A DNA stretch of 64,000 nt from Periplaneta americana (GCF_040183065.1 NC_091128.1:171341244-171405243), one strand, 5' to 3'; shown: positions 49,701-57,380, counted from the stretch's first letter. The notes: generated from the sequence alone by a model not told the origin. Numbers and translations are program-made.

Positions 49701-52165
49701 GTATTTTCTCCTTATCCTTCAAAGAGGTGGAAAAATTCAAATATCTTGGAGCAACAGTAACAAAGCTAAATGACACTCGGGAGGAAATTAAACGCAGAAT
49801 AAATATGGGAAATGCCTGTTATTATTCGGTTGAGAAGCTTTTGTCATCTAGTCTTCTATAAATGAATACAATATAATATTTTATTACTCAGTCAATGACA
49901 AATCAATGTGAAATAATGACTTATTTTATAGTCATTAAGTTTATATACATGAATTACAAAATTGCGAACGTTTTCGCCTATTCAGGCATCCTCAGGCAGA
50001 GTTATACAATATCTCAATGTCACATACGTAGCTATTGGTGGTGAGTACTATTTGAATTAATGATGTACAAGCCATCTCCATTAATAAAATGTAATATTAC
50101 AGGTAGTAAACTTAATAATGTTAAAAATGTTAAAACCATTTAGTAATTAAACTTCATAATATGTGGAACTCGTCTCACCACTACGTAAGTACCTCCATAA
50201 TTTAGCCCTCCAATTAATTTTTCAAATTTTACTAAAATTGATATTAATTATTATTTCATTACAAATAATTTACATTAAACACAGGATGTTATAATAATCC
50301 ATACAGTTGCTAACTATGCAGTTGTCACATTTTAAATCGACGTGAGTACTTTTAAAATATCCAATGCGATTACATTTTACATTTGATATTCCCATTTCTA
50401 TTATATTTTTTATACATTTCAGATATTCACCACTCAAAGGACTGAACAAGAGTTCCACATATTATGAAGTTTAATTACTAAATGGTTTTAACATTTTTAA
50501 CATTATTAAGTTTACTACCTGTAATATTACATTTTATTAATGGAGATGGCTTGTACATCATTAATTCAAATAGTACTCACTACCAATAGCTACGTATGTG
50601 ACATTGAGATATTGTATAACTCTGCCTGAGGATGCCTGAATAGGCGAAAACGTTCGCAATTTTGTAATTCATGTATATAAACTTAATGACTATAAAATAA
50701 GTCATTATTTCACATTGATTTGTCATTGACTGAGTAATAATATATTATATTGTATTCATTTATAGAAATTGACAATCTGAATATTCCATCATGCTTTCTA
50801 AGTTAATCTAGTCTTCTGTCAAAAAGTCTGAAAGTTAGAATTTATAAAACAGTTATATTACCGGTTGTTCTGTATGGTTGTGAAACTTGGACTCTCACTT
50901 TGAGAGAGGAACAAAGATTAAGGGTGTTTGAGAATAAGGTTCTTAGGAAAATATTTGGGGCTAAGAGGGATGAAGTTACAGGAGAATGGAGAAAGTTACA
51001 CAACGCAGAGCTGCACGCATTGTATACTTCACCTGACATAATTAGGAACATAAAATCCAGACGTTTGAGATGGGCAGGACATGTAGCACATATGGGCGAA
51101 TCCAGAAATGCATATAGAGTGTTAGTTGGGAGGCCGGAGGGAAAAAGACCTTCGGGGAGGCAGAGACGTAGATGGGAAGATAATATTAAAATGGATTTGA
51201 GGGAGGTAGGATATGATGGTAGAGACTGGATTAATCTTGCACAGGATAGGGACCAATGGCGGGCTTATGTGAGGGCGGCAATGAACCTACGGGTTCCTTA
51301 AAAGCCAGTAAGTAAGTAGGTATTTTCTCCTTTGTGTTGTGTGTAGCAGGGTCGAAGATTCAATATGGAGTGTCTCCTGGGAGACGGAAAAGACTGAACA
51401 GCAAATAGAAAAATCTGAAGAGCTCTGTATCGAACAACTCCGCAAGGTAGAGGAGGACTGACGAAGTAAGCAGGATATGATTAACCGGTTTATTTAACCA
51501 GGATCTGATTGGTGATTTTAAAACAATAATTATCCCATAAATGTCCATACCCTATATCCTGTAAACACTGCAGTTCCCGCTCTGTGCGTGATGGTAGTGT
51601 AGTTGGTACTAGATGCTTGATGGCAAACTGGCGTGCCACATGCTTGCTGTCGGTATTAACGTTCTTCAGAGTGCCAAGGAACACCGAGCTAAATGTTCCT
51701 TCTCCCACTTTTCGGTGAACATGAAAATGTTCTGCTAAAACAGGCAGTTTCGTAAGCAGATACTGAATTTGACTCTGGTCACCTACAAAGCAAAGCATAC
51801 GGAAACACATAAAAAAGTACTTAATCCTGCGTAATTTAACAAAATGATATGCTCTTGCCCCACAATCTGTAACAGCATGGAAATGAAATGCTTAAATAAA
51901 ACTTACGATCAAATGATATATCCTTTTCGACTGCAGTTCCTGCTACGGACAGTGAGGTCTGAAACGACTGTTTATGCTCCAGGCTGATGTGATCTTTCGG
52001 CTCAACATTATCCTGTCCTTTATTATGGTAAGAGATGTCACCTGCATCTTCTCGAGTAATTTCACTACATTTAGATAATTTGGTTACGTTATAACCATAA
52101 CTAATTTGTTCTTCTTGCCCAGTATTACTAAAAAATGGTACTCGAGATGAAGCCAGAACTTCCAT
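27245..52165 (-). CDS. CDC7: CDC7 serine/threonine kinase (whole gene, 9 coding exons)
   Basis: This gene encodes the catalytic subunit of the DBF4-dependent kinase, a nuclear enzyme that phosphorylates MCM helicase subunits to fire replication origins. Joining nine exons with GT/AG borders and matching phases gives 630 residues, against about 574 in human. Visible motifs are the glycine loop GEGTFSSVF (113-121), the ATP lysine in FAIK (142), HRDIKPSN with catalytic Asp229, DFG at 248-250, GTPGFRPPEV near 453-462 and DMW at 474. Between DFG and PPE lies a long insert of about 200 residues, the kinase insert typical of CDC7; a second insert lies before the final SAYSLLERLLDLNP segment. The start ATG lies just after a good acceptor (52183-52184), so a 5' UTR exon probably lies upstream. 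Introns carry all the transposons between 27.6 and 51.6 kb. The identification is secure; exact ends rest on hand-read splice sites. Confidence 0.95.
27713..28866. mobile_element. hAT transposon copy with 8-bp TSD (CDC7 intron 8)
   Basis: The ends CAGCGTTTCTCAAACTATGG and AAAGTTTGAGAAACGCTG are classic hAT inverted repeats. TAATAAGT duplications lie at 27705-27712 and 28867-28874. Its 1154 bp carry no recognisable hAT transposase. A 101-codon minus frame (27913-28218) is unassigned. Confidence 0.93.
29043..29192 (-). CDS. CDC7: CDC7 coding exon 8 (DxWxxG helix)
   Basis: This exon encodes AVDMWAAGIIFLCILSG, CYPFFRSPDDLSALAEIMSV and then FGTEGIKKLASKLG. It matches human AIDMWSAGVIFLSLLSG. The acceptor is GTTCACAG and the donor GG|GTAAAT is in phase 1. 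Confidence 0.96.
29440..30380 (-). mobile_element. Internally deleted DDE transposon (CDC7 intron 7)
   Basis: The ends AGAGCTGAGACGAGATG and TTATGGCACCA are matched inverted at 30350-30380. On minus, an N-terminal domain (EIAYDVWKFMSEEAVNGIP, TGISKRTLARIREEG, FDEEVLRRLIYNFYATHKQ) runs almost directly into a C-terminal tail (YVKKVENNYIESEHVMDSIF, DSSTDQSSDSDGE, stop). The DDE catalytic core is missing between them, and small frameshifts are present. Confidence 0.75.
31033..32556. mobile_element. TIR element split by another dispersed repeat (CDC7 intron 7)
   Basis: The ends TATACAGGGTGGAAGTGAAA and TTTCACTTCCACCCTGTATA are perfect inverted repeats. The interior from about 31119 to 32109 is a different repeat: CTAGCCGTATCCGTGCGC at its start, ATCGAAATCCGTTCAGCC and (ACAG)n late, TTATTAGTATAGAT at its end. 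Without it the outer element is about 530 bp. Confidence 0.8.
31119..32109 (+). repeat. Dispersed repeat with (ACAG)n, type unresolved
   Basis: ATCGAAATCCGTTCAGCCATT, here ATCGAAATCCGTTCAGCC followed by ATTATCGCATG and an ACAG microsatellite (31947-31977), is a motif widespread in arthropod repeats. I cannot assign a class from sequence alone. Confidence 0.5.
32746..33342 (+). mobile_element. Penelope-like palindrome with hammerhead-like motifs, 12-bp TSD
   Basis: Arms of about 275 bp (32747-33020 and 33033-33308) are nearly perfect inverted copies around GTTGTGTTG..CAACACAAC. Each arm carries CTGAAGA, a 6-bp stem, then GAAAC. A tail of about 34 bp follows the right arm only. AGAACATCAGCT flanks both sides (32734-32745, 33343-33354). 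It lies in CDC7 intron 7. No ORF of the family remains, and the matching frames on both strands are a palindrome artefact. Confidence 0.8.
33220..33251 (+). ncRNA. Hammerhead-ribozyme-like core
   Basis: CTGAAGA-T-GTTCAC-loop-GTGAAC-GAAAC has the two conserved boxes and a 6-bp stem II. One extra T precedes the stem, and stem I is weak, so self-cleavage is not assured. The mirror copy is at 32803-32833 on minus. Confidence 0.4.
33463..33709 (-). CDS. CDC7: CDC7 coding exon 7 (end of insert, activation segment)
   Basis: It encodes a Gln-rich stretch (SSQQQQQK), then CHCYGKPQICSVCMI, which parallels the Cys motif CDCYATDKVCSICL of human CDC7, then APRAGTPGFRPPEVLLKYP with the PPE motif. The acceptor is TTTCCAG and the donor G|GTACTG is in phase 1. 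Confidence 0.95.
34414..34610 (+). repeat. Compound minisatellite of 19- and 22-bp units
   Basis: The unit CAGTCGACTATTTGTTATT occurs with or without a trailing GTA. Starts are at 34414, 34433, 34452, 34474, 34496, 34518, 34540, 34562, 34581 and 34603. Each unit holds a GTCGAC site. It lies in CDC7 intron 6. Overlapping frames through it are artefacts. Confidence 0.97.
34681..34752 (+). repeat. (TG)n microsatellite
   Basis: About 36 TG dinucleotides, with two GC variants at the 3' end, lie in CDC7 intron 6. A shorter TG tract is at 34096-34119. Confidence 0.98.
34755..35093 (-). mobile_element. tRNA-derived SINE
   Basis: The tRNA-like head is on minus at 35025-35090 (B box from GGGAATCGAGCCC read on plus). 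The body runs toward the TG repeat, which may be its tail region. No clear duplication was found. Confidence 0.65.
35160..35432 (-). mobile_element. tRNA-derived SINE with 14-bp TSD
   Basis: The B box is GGTTCGATCCC on minus near 35402. The 3' tail is (TTTACC)n as read on plus at 35161-35180. Perfect duplications AAAACTAATTTAAA lie at 35146-35159 and 35433-35446. Confidence 0.92.
35512..35606 (+). repeat. Two-copy direct repeat, about 47 bp
   Basis: GGTTAGTCTRTGTCATAA..AAAAGAAAAAGAAATRAGG is present twice in tandem with small differences. Confidence 0.75.
35961..36215 (-). CDS. CDC7: CDC7 coding exon 6 (kinase insert)
   Basis: It encodes VLGVKNENTPPNSKKTPRRR and continues to GPSFVRVQNSQ. 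The basic, Ser/Pro-rich composition suits the CDC7 kinase insert. The donor CAG|GTATGT is strong. An alternative upstream donor (TTT|GTAAGG) exists but would break the frame into exon 7. Confidence 0.85.
36312..38898 (+). mobile_element. Tc1-like transposon remnant holding a Helitron (CDC7 intron 5)
   Basis: Inverted repeats CACTGGCTCGCAAAACTTTT and AAAAGTTTTGCGAGCTAGTG are flanked by TA. Near 38320-38420 the plus strand reads SLQFYTEFLLIAWKSIPKQL, like the Tc1 transposase C-terminus (..aW.sIP..). The interior is disrupted by the Helitron at 36624-37870. Confidence 0.82.
36624..37870 (+). mobile_element. Non-autonomous Helitron, copy 1
   Basis: It starts with TC (TCTATATATATAATTTGAAC) after A and ends with CTAG before T. 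A hairpin GCAGCA-TTT-GCTGC lies 7-20 bases before the end. These are the defining Helitron features. There is no Rep/helicase ORF. A near-identical copy is at 58673-59922. Confidence 0.92.
39345..40674 (-). mobile_element. Mariner transposon, 1330 bp (CDC7 intron 5)
   Basis: Inverted repeats CGAGGCGCATCCAGAAAGTA and its complement of about 28 bp are flanked by TA (39343-39344, 40675-40676). The full family length is present. Confidence 0.95.
39443..40513 (-). pseudogene. Mariner transposase, DD34D, frameshifted
   Basis: The start is MEALIPSPAACEVRSVIKFF, followed by VYGLNIMSKQMVRRWCRQFS, EECSGRLS, VPKNLTPEHK (linker motif), GDETWISHF, HDNARPH and YSPDLAPSDFHVF. The second and third Asp are 34 residues apart, the mariner signature. 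The span of 1071 nt fits about 350 residues. About three frameshifts separate the segments, so it is inactive. Confidence 0.92.
40899..41101 (-). mobile_element. tRNA-derived SINE
   Basis: Read on plus: ACGAAGCTGTATCAACTACT, GAGATGGTATTTGGAGAG, and the head GTGGGAATCAAATCTACG. It is the same family as 5304-5559, older and inverted. Confidence 0.82.
41257..41738. mobile_element. pogo-like MITE, 482 bp
   Basis: The ends CAGTAAAATATCATTATAA and TTATAACGATATTTTACTG are inverted repeats with TA duplications (41255-41256, 41739-41740). It is non-coding. Confidence 0.85.
41876..42420 (-). mobile_element. Penelope-like element, inverted arms and GIY-YIG tail, 10-bp TSD
   Basis: Arms of about 85 bp (41880-41964, 42310-42396) are inverted, each with CTGAAGA-T-stem and, in the right arm, GAAAC. 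Between them minus reads FYARLHREAIEIHKHKNNFN and LKVNKAWYPAL, the C-terminal end of the GIY-YIG endonuclease domain of Penelope-like proteins. AAAGTAAGGA flanks both sides (41866-41875, 42421-42430). Most of the coding region is missing. Confidence 0.85.
42308..42336 (+). ncRNA. Hammerhead-ribozyme-like core
   Basis: CTGAAGA-T-GTCCAC-CGTA-GTGGAC-GAAAC has a perfect 6-bp stem II and both conserved boxes, with the same extra T as at 33220. Activity is not assured. Confidence 0.4.
42681..42864 (-). CDS. CDC7: CDC7 coding exon 5 (DFG motif, start of kinase insert)
   Basis: The exon begins KFLLVDFGLAQSITTDF and then runs into the low-conservation, basic kinase insert ending HKKRKREE. The acceptor is TTGTTACAG. 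The donor GAG|GTGTGG is weaker than the others but keeps phase 0 with exon 6. Confidence 0.9.
43788..44405 (+). pseudogene. hAT-type transposase C-terminal fragment
   Basis: Successive frames read LKRWESWLEACNYYAHHLQS, VAAIQIRQELLNDRTIEKEV, then VNKLSAVEGEVGKRVGEKMN and VSCFKYSPIVSADVKKFPS. This parallels the hAT C-terminus (..F.YaPItSvdVErSFS) and the fragment at 57487-57900. Stops and a frameshift break it. Confidence 0.6.
45019..45641 (-). mobile_element. 5'-truncated LINE with 12-bp TSD
   Basis: Minus reads INNTLIERVNSFNYLGYNLS, VYKTLARPVLTYGSEAWTIR and MRFMRRTAGCSLLEHRKN, the C-terminal part of a non-LTR reverse transcriptase. The tail is (ATG)n. Duplications ACCATTCGTTAT lie at 45007-45018 and 45642-45653. 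It is nested in the piggyBac-like element. Confidence 0.92.
45946..46088 (-). CDS. CDC7: CDC7 coding exon 4 (catalytic loop)
   Basis: The exon encodes DYMHDMTVSETRDYM, LNLFIALRRVHSFN and IIHRDIKPSNFLYDRENK, which includes the catalytic loop with Asp229, Lys231 and Asn234. The acceptor is TTTGGCAG and the donor is GTAAGT in phase 2. Confidence 0.97.
46630..47005 (-). mobile_element. LINE C-terminal fragment (Cys/His knuckle)
   Basis: Minus reads RRLAVASFRLNTEHDILGKH, CILCRQQEDMDRQHLAKC and YWEARARMF, the tail that follows the RNase H region in I/R1/Jockey-type LINEs. It is related to 48946-49242. It lies in CDC7 intron 3. Confidence 0.75.
47524..48269. mobile_element. TIR MITE, 746 bp, beside CDC7 exon 3
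   Basis: The ends CCAGCGAATAGGGATTATAA and TTATAATCCCTATTCGCTGG are inverted repeats of about 31 bp. GTACA flanks both sides (47519-47523, 48270-48274). It ends 33 bp inside intron 3 from the exon 3 donor. Confidence 0.88.
48303..48396 (-). CDS. CDC7: CDC7 coding exon 3 (hinge)
   Basis: This exon encodes GGSDNVSGIDLCL through VVFIMPYLPHKRFS, matching the CDC7 hinge (human MPYLEHESF). The acceptor is CTGTTTCAG and the donor is T|GTAAGT, in phase 0. A 746-bp MITE begins 33 bp downstream of its 3' end. Confidence 0.95.
48938..49326 (-). mobile_element. LINE 3' end with its own inverted copy
   Basis: Minus 48938-49242 reads VVAFRLATGHDCLAKHLHRI, CSLCNSNQEMDSEHLKIC and YWSARGQM, ending in AACAACA. 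The terminal 75 bp (CATTTGACAATAAAGTC and onward) recurs inverted at 49243-49318, again with an (AAC)n tail to 49326. It lies in CDC7 intron 2. Confidence 0.8.
49714..51312 (+). mobile_element. LINE with 20-bp TSD, interrupted by a Penelope-like insert
   Basis: The plus strand carries VEKFKYLGATVTKLNDTREE before the insert and LKVRIYKTVILPVVLYGCET to GRQRRRWEDNIKMDLREVGY and NLRVP after it. The tail is (GTAA)n. Perfect duplications TAAGTAGGTATTTTCTCCTT lie at 49694-49713 and 51313-51332, so this is a young insertion. It lies in CDC7 intron 2. Confidence 0.93.
49858..50805 (+). mobile_element. Penelope-like palindrome in a LINE, 12-bp TSD
   Basis: Arms of about 314 bp (49862-50175, 50448-50763) are inverted copies. 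Each carries CTGAGGA-T-GCCT..AGGC-GAAAA (right arm 50626-50651, left arm mirrored at 49970-49995). A tail of about 40 bp follows only the right arm. ATCTAGTCTTCT is duplicated at 49846-49857 and 50806-50817. No ORF remains. Confidence 0.8.
51551..51782 (-). CDS. CDC7: CDC7 coding exon 2 (glycine loop, ATP lysine)
   Basis: The exon is entered by the acceptor TTTGTAG and left by the donor GTATGG in phase 2. It encodes the N-lobe: GEGTFSSVFLG, FAIKHLVPT and the helix C segment RTERELQCLQDIG. It is separated from exon 1 by an intron of only 124 bp, the one short intron in the gene. Confidence 0.95.
51907..52165 (-). CDS. CDC7: CDC7 coding exon 1 (N-terminal tail)
   Basis: This exon encodes residues 1-86, starting MEVLASSRVPFFSNTG, a poorly conserved hydrophilic tail ahead of the kinase domain. 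It ends with the donor GTAAGT at 51901-51906 in phase 1. An acceptor TTATTTCAG lies 17 bases upstream of the ATG, so the exon probably begins at 52182. An upstream ATG in the short leader is out of frame. Confidence 0.88.
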
Positions 52166-52181
52166 TTTATCATATTATCTG

Positions 52182-52860
52182 TCTGAAATAAAAGACAGAT
52201 TTTATTTAATAAAGGAAGAACGAAAGCATAGGCCTACTGTATACCGGTACCGATAACAAAAATTTGCAGCGGTCATTTTGGAACATACATTATATTACCC
52301 AATTCATGTCCATATTATTGCAGCACGATAAACAAATTGATACTTTAAAATATAACAATTTATGGATTTTCTTACCTACCTTATGTATCTTCACTATTTA
52401 CTCAAACCAAACTCCAGTTTGTTTACACATTCTGAAAAGACCCGCGTAAGGACTAGTTACCAACATCACCAATTTTCTCTTCCAATTTCATTGCATACTG
52501 AATTACATAACAGAAGATTCGTACAGTTCTGCAATTTATAATTCATATTATGTGCTACATTACAAAGAACACATGTAAATCTGGAAAAATTGCATTTAAT
52601 ATGGAAACATGGAAATATCAATACTTTTAAAAGGGAACTGCTTTGTACACACGTCACAAGTAGTGAGGTAAAAACAACTCGTTGGGTAAAAATATTCAAC
52701 TATCGATTGCAAGGAATATTGTCATAAAAGCGGCCTTAATAGTTCGTGTCAACACCACCAGAGTCACTGTAGAGCGCAATGGGCGCAATATTGATGTGAA
52801 ACCAACGAGCACAGAATACGTGCTCGTTGTGTGAAACATTGAAAGCGGATTATTTTTTAT
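52182..52860 (-). promoter_or_regulatory. Probable CDC7 5' UTR and promoter region
   Basis: This repeat-free block lies directly upstream of the first coding exon. It holds TATCGATT (about 52705), one base from the TATCGATA element bound by insect DREF at replication genes, and a small palindrome ACGAGCAC..GTGCTCGT near 52806. An acceptor at 52183 implies a noncoding first exon here. No TSS can be fixed by eye. Confidence 0.4.
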
Positions 52861-52886
52861 TTATTTATTTTATTTTATTTTTTTAC

Positions 52887-53225
52887 TGTTGGTCAGGCAT
52901 GCTGGCTTCCAGATCAGGAGGTCCCGGGTTCGATTCCCGGGCTAGGCTCTCGGTGAATTTTTCTTGAAGAAGAGGAATTCCCTGGGTGTCTAGAGTCTGG
53001 AAATTTGTGTGATTGTGAGTATGCCGGGTTAATATAAATTAACCAATCATCACAATATAAAAATACGTCAGGACTGTCGCTGGGCAGTAACTTGAACACA
53101 CGTTTCAGCGTCACATTGATGACAAGTAACTCCATATGTTAGCACAACCATAAAGCATCTAATAGATGCTATAGAGTTACCAACAATGAAAAAAAAATAA
53201 AATAAAATAAAATTAAAAAAAAAAT
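52887..53225 (+). mobile_element. SINE with tRNA-like 5' part
   Basis: GGTCAGGCATGCTGGC and the B box GGTTCGATTCC are followed by a long body (AGGAATTCCCTGGGTGTC, ATGCCGGGTTAATATAAAT) and an A-rich tail (AAAAT)n. The A box is partly lost. Confidence 0.7.
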
Positions 53226-54794
53226 AAGAAAGTTTTGAGAAAAGAAATGCGAAGTCACGCTTGACGTGCGCAATATTGTTTTAAACTAGTTTCTTAACTT
53301 GAAGCTGCGTCTCCCTTGGGACAATTTGGACATTCTGAGCCCATTTCACTTTTTTATGTAAATTAGGCATAGGCTACTCTTTTCCCGCACCCAGTATGGA
53401 CACCATTTTTCCGGGATCCATACTTAAGCAATGGCAGAATTTCAAATGCTTACTGTAACAACACTATAAGTCACAGCCGAATAATATTAGTAGTTAGGCC
53501 ATGAATCAATGTAATTTATGTGACCACGCCCAATGAAACCACCTCCTCTCGCTACGGGAATTAGGGTGCCAAAGCTGCGCGGACTTTCTCAGTAATATCT
53601 CGACATCGAGAGCTGCTACACACCTGGCCAACCATTCGTTTGATTTTTAATTGCGATTTCTACAAAATTAAAGTGATAATATACACGTATCGAACACTCT
53701 GGACGAACCATTACGAAAAATTTGTGAGCTAGGACTAATTTTGGAATGTCGCTTCACATGAAAAGAATATAATTATATTGCATGCTCATTATTAATTACT
53801 TCTCTTAACATAGACCGCTAATCTTCTCCATCTGTAAACAACTGCATGTAGCAAAGCTTACGAAAGTTGTGTAGAGATAAGAATTTCTTAACTCACAAAA
53901 GTCATATTTTGGTGTTCTTTTAAATTCACTTCTAGGATGAATGGTTACATTATTTAAAATTTTATTTTCCTACAATATCTTTTGCAACTGGATGAACAAT
54001 GTAACGTGATTTGTTGCTATACTGTCTGCCATTTACTTTCATCAAGTTACAAAACCTGTTATAATTTCAATATGTAAACCAGTTTTGCAAATTCAACAGG
54101 TCACCTTTTATTTTTACGCAAAAATGAAACAAAATCACATCACAAGAAAACTAATTACCGATAAGTTTAATCATTATACATTAAAAGTGAGTATTTTTCT
54201 TATCTCCAAGCTATGTCATATTCATTGCCCATCGTTATCATTACTTCATCCTCAGAAGTTTCATATCCAAGATTTTGTTCTTAAAATAGCTGGTAAAAAA
54301 AATGGAGCTTTACGACATCCAAGGAGCCTATTAACAGCGTTCACTTTTTCTGACATCAGTTACACATCTTTAGGATCCTCTGGGGTCTGACACATTCCTA
54401 CAATATTTTCTTCCTTTTGTTAATGCTTTTCACTCTACTCCTAAAATTACAAGAAGATTCTCCTCTAACAAGGACAGTTGTCTTAGTCTTACTAAGATTA
54501 AGGATAATTCTTTTTGCCTTTTGAAACTGGAAAAGCCATTTCCAGGCTATTTCAAGATACCTTCCTGTCACCAACAGCACAGTCCTTTCCAAGATGAACA
54601 AGTATTCCAAATGTGTGAAGAACCTTGAGGTAATCCTCGGGGATTTCAGTAACACTTCTAGTATAAAAGTTTAATTCCAATTTTCCAAATACCCTACCTC
54701 GGACAATCAAGGAATGGCCAAATTATTATTAGTAAAAACATTTTTACAAATTTGATTATCAATAAAGAAATGAATTATGGAAATTCATGTTGTC
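53226..54794. other. Intergenic DNA, no gene confirmed
   Basis: Open frames at 54085-54390 (plus) and 54398-54655 (minus) have no recognised motif. The minus one (LNLSKTKTTVLVRGESS) may be a weak trace of a reverse transcriptase. Nothing else is visible. Confidence 0.4.
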
Positions 54795-55017
54795 ACCACT
54801 GTGGAGTAACGGTTAGCATGTCTGACCTGAAACAAGCAGGCCCAGGTTCAAATCCTAGTTGAGGCAAGTTATCTGCTTGAGATTTTTTCCATTATGAGCA
54901 AATGCTGAGTAACTTTCGGCAATGGACCCAGGACTCATTTTGCTGGCATTATTACCATTTCACTCAGACGCTAGATAACCATAGCAGATGTTAAAGCATC
55001 ATAAAATAACGAATTAG
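54795..55017 (+). mobile_element. tRNA-derived SINE, diverged
   Basis: GTGGAGTAACGGTTAGCATG, the B box GGTTCAAATCC, GAGCAAATGCTGAGTAAC and AGCATCATAAAATAACG place it in the 7868-8128 family with more substitutions. Confidence 0.85.
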
Positions 55018-55049
55018 AAATCCGTGTTCCTTTTCATTATTAGATGCTT

Positions 55050-56205
55050 TATTAAGAGGAGAGGATGGTTAAATATAGTGAAAAACCAGTAAATTTTCAA
55101 AAGTTTTTTTTCCTTTACAGCAATCTTTGATATGTGAAAAATATATTACATAAAATTTAATGCAAATTTATGATATTAGCTGCTGTGTCGCCATTTTTAA
55201 AGCTCTGATGTACAGAGTTTTAAGTGACAAACTTTGATGGCAATTTCTCGTAAATTAATTAATTAATTAATTTTTTTTCAAAAGATATTTTTAAATGCTG
55301 ACATGTGAAAAATGCATTATTACATAAAATTCAATGCACATTTATGGCCGTGTCAGCTTTTGTAATGCCATTTTTAAAGCTCTGGTGCAAAGGGGTTTTT
55401 AAATAACAATAAACTTTGATTGCAGTTTCCCATAACTTTGTTTTATTCCATACAGAAAGTTACATAGCTTCGGAACTATTAATGCTACATGCATAATGTT
55501 TGGTACACATTCTTTATGCTATTAGGAAACTTTTCTATGAAAAATAAATTTATTTTGTTGCATTTGAAAAGTATGCCTCCATATTTCTATAAAATAACTA
55601 AAATTCATTCTTAAAATTAATTTTTTATCTTAAAATTTTGAAAGCCAATATCAAAACTGCATTCCAGACATTTTAAACATGCTTTTATAAGTAAAATTCA
55701 TAGAAATTTTGAATTGAGGGGCGTTTTCACAAAACTCGTTATCTACATTTTTTTCGATTTTGAGATTTTAGCGTATCCTTATGTTTTTGGATCAGGAGAA
55801 TCCAATGGTGCTATCAGAATTAAGCTAAAGTTGGTAAGTATATCAGTAAATTGGTCTTGAAATAAAAGAGATTTTTCAAAACTCGGTATCTACAGTTGTG
55901 TATTTTAGAAAAGAGCTCTCTTGAAAAAAAAAAAAAACAAGATTTTGTAGATAACGAGTTTTGTGAAAATGCCCCTCAATTTATCATTAAACATGGCTCA
56001 CATATAGACTATCCATCCATTTTAGTGGATTACTGTATCCTGTTATTTTATTTTATTTTTTTTTAATTTGGGTTACAATTTTCTTTTTCAAAAACTAATA
56101 TCGAATTTAAATTGTTGCACCAATGATATTTTTAGATACAAAAAATGAAAATTATATATCAATTAGGAAAAATTTTCAAATTTCACCATCCTCTTCCCAT
56201 GAATA
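55050..56205. mobile_element. TIR DNA element with internal duplication and nested MITE
   Basis: GAGGAGAGGATGGTTAAAT at the left and TTTCACCATCCTCTTCCC at the right are inverted. Two direct copies of about 150 bp (TGACATGTGAAAAATGCATT or the diverged TTGATATGTGAAAAATATATT) lie at 55105-55250 and 55290-55435. A partial relative is at 960-1245. Confidence 0.65.
55716..55977. mobile_element. Nested MITE, about 262 bp
   Basis: The ends GAGGGGCGTTTTCACAAAAC and GTTTTGTGAAAATGCCCCTC are inverted repeats of about 33 bp with one mismatch, flanked by AATT. The copy at 960-1245 lacks it, giving the empty site. Confidence 0.88.
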
Positions 56206-57139
56206 AAAATGAAATTCTTTATTAGTGAGCTTTAGGCCGTTTCTATTCCAGTGAATGTAGCTCAACTATAAGGATCAGTAAGAAAATAATCTCACTGTAC
56301 TCCAACACTTATTTGACAAATGTATGGAAATGACAACCAGCTCTGACAGTCATTCACCATTTCATATCAGTGAGGTTGTTTGCTTGCATTTGATAATAAA
56401 TCAGCTGTTAATAGTTTGCTGTAACTACAATTTATTCTGAGATATTGTTGCCATAAAATCTGCCTAAAATCAATTTCTTTCACTACACATTGTACGTCTG
56501 TTCATTTATATTTTTTATGCTGTATAAGTTGAGGCATTTCATAGTCACTTCTCTCAAAAATGAACATGTATTAAAACTTAATGTAAAGAAAACACACATA
56601 TTTATCTGAACAGAAATTTGCATGTAAAAAGTATCAATTACCACACTGAAAACAGTCTTGATGTATTAAATATTTTATTTCATTTAATGCATATAAGTCT
56701 AATTTCTAGGAACTTGAATTGTGTGAGTAATTTTGGGAACTGAGATATTCAGCAGCATACGGTGATGACGTTTTCGAGGAAGCAATTCCACGGAAACCCT
56801 GTATGTAGGCAACAGGCATCGAAGCCCAATCATACATACAGGCACTGCTTCCCTTCACGTCACATTACTGCATGCCACTGGAGATATTACATTTCTGGTA
56901 TATTTATAACAAAAGCATGTCTATAATATAAAAAGAATACTTATGATGTCCCTTCATAATAGTAAAATTAATTATAGCTAAACATTTTCTACTGTAGATC
57001 CTACATCTAGCAAGTCTACAATTTTTATGATGTATACCATTAGTATTAATTGGCTATACGTATTGCAAAGTGATGTAATAAAAAGCAAAATGTAATATGG
57101 TATATAAAAATATAGTTATGTTAAGTATATCACAAATAT
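56206..57139. other. AT-rich intergenic DNA, nothing identified
   Basis: No repeats or coding signals could be assigned. Confidence 0.4.
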
Positions 57140-57380
57140 ATTATTGGATTCATTCATACATAATGTTCTGTCAAAGGGCAGGTCTTCTACTGCAAACCCA
57201 GCATTCTCCAATCTTTCCTATTTTCCGCCTTCCTCTTAGTCTCTGCATATGATATCTTAATGCCGTCTATCACCTGATATCTTCTTATGCCCGAACTTTT
57301 CTTTCTTCCAGTGCATCTATCAGTAGGCAGTTTCTTCTTAGCTAATGACCCAGCCAATTTCTTTTTCTCTTTCTGATCAG

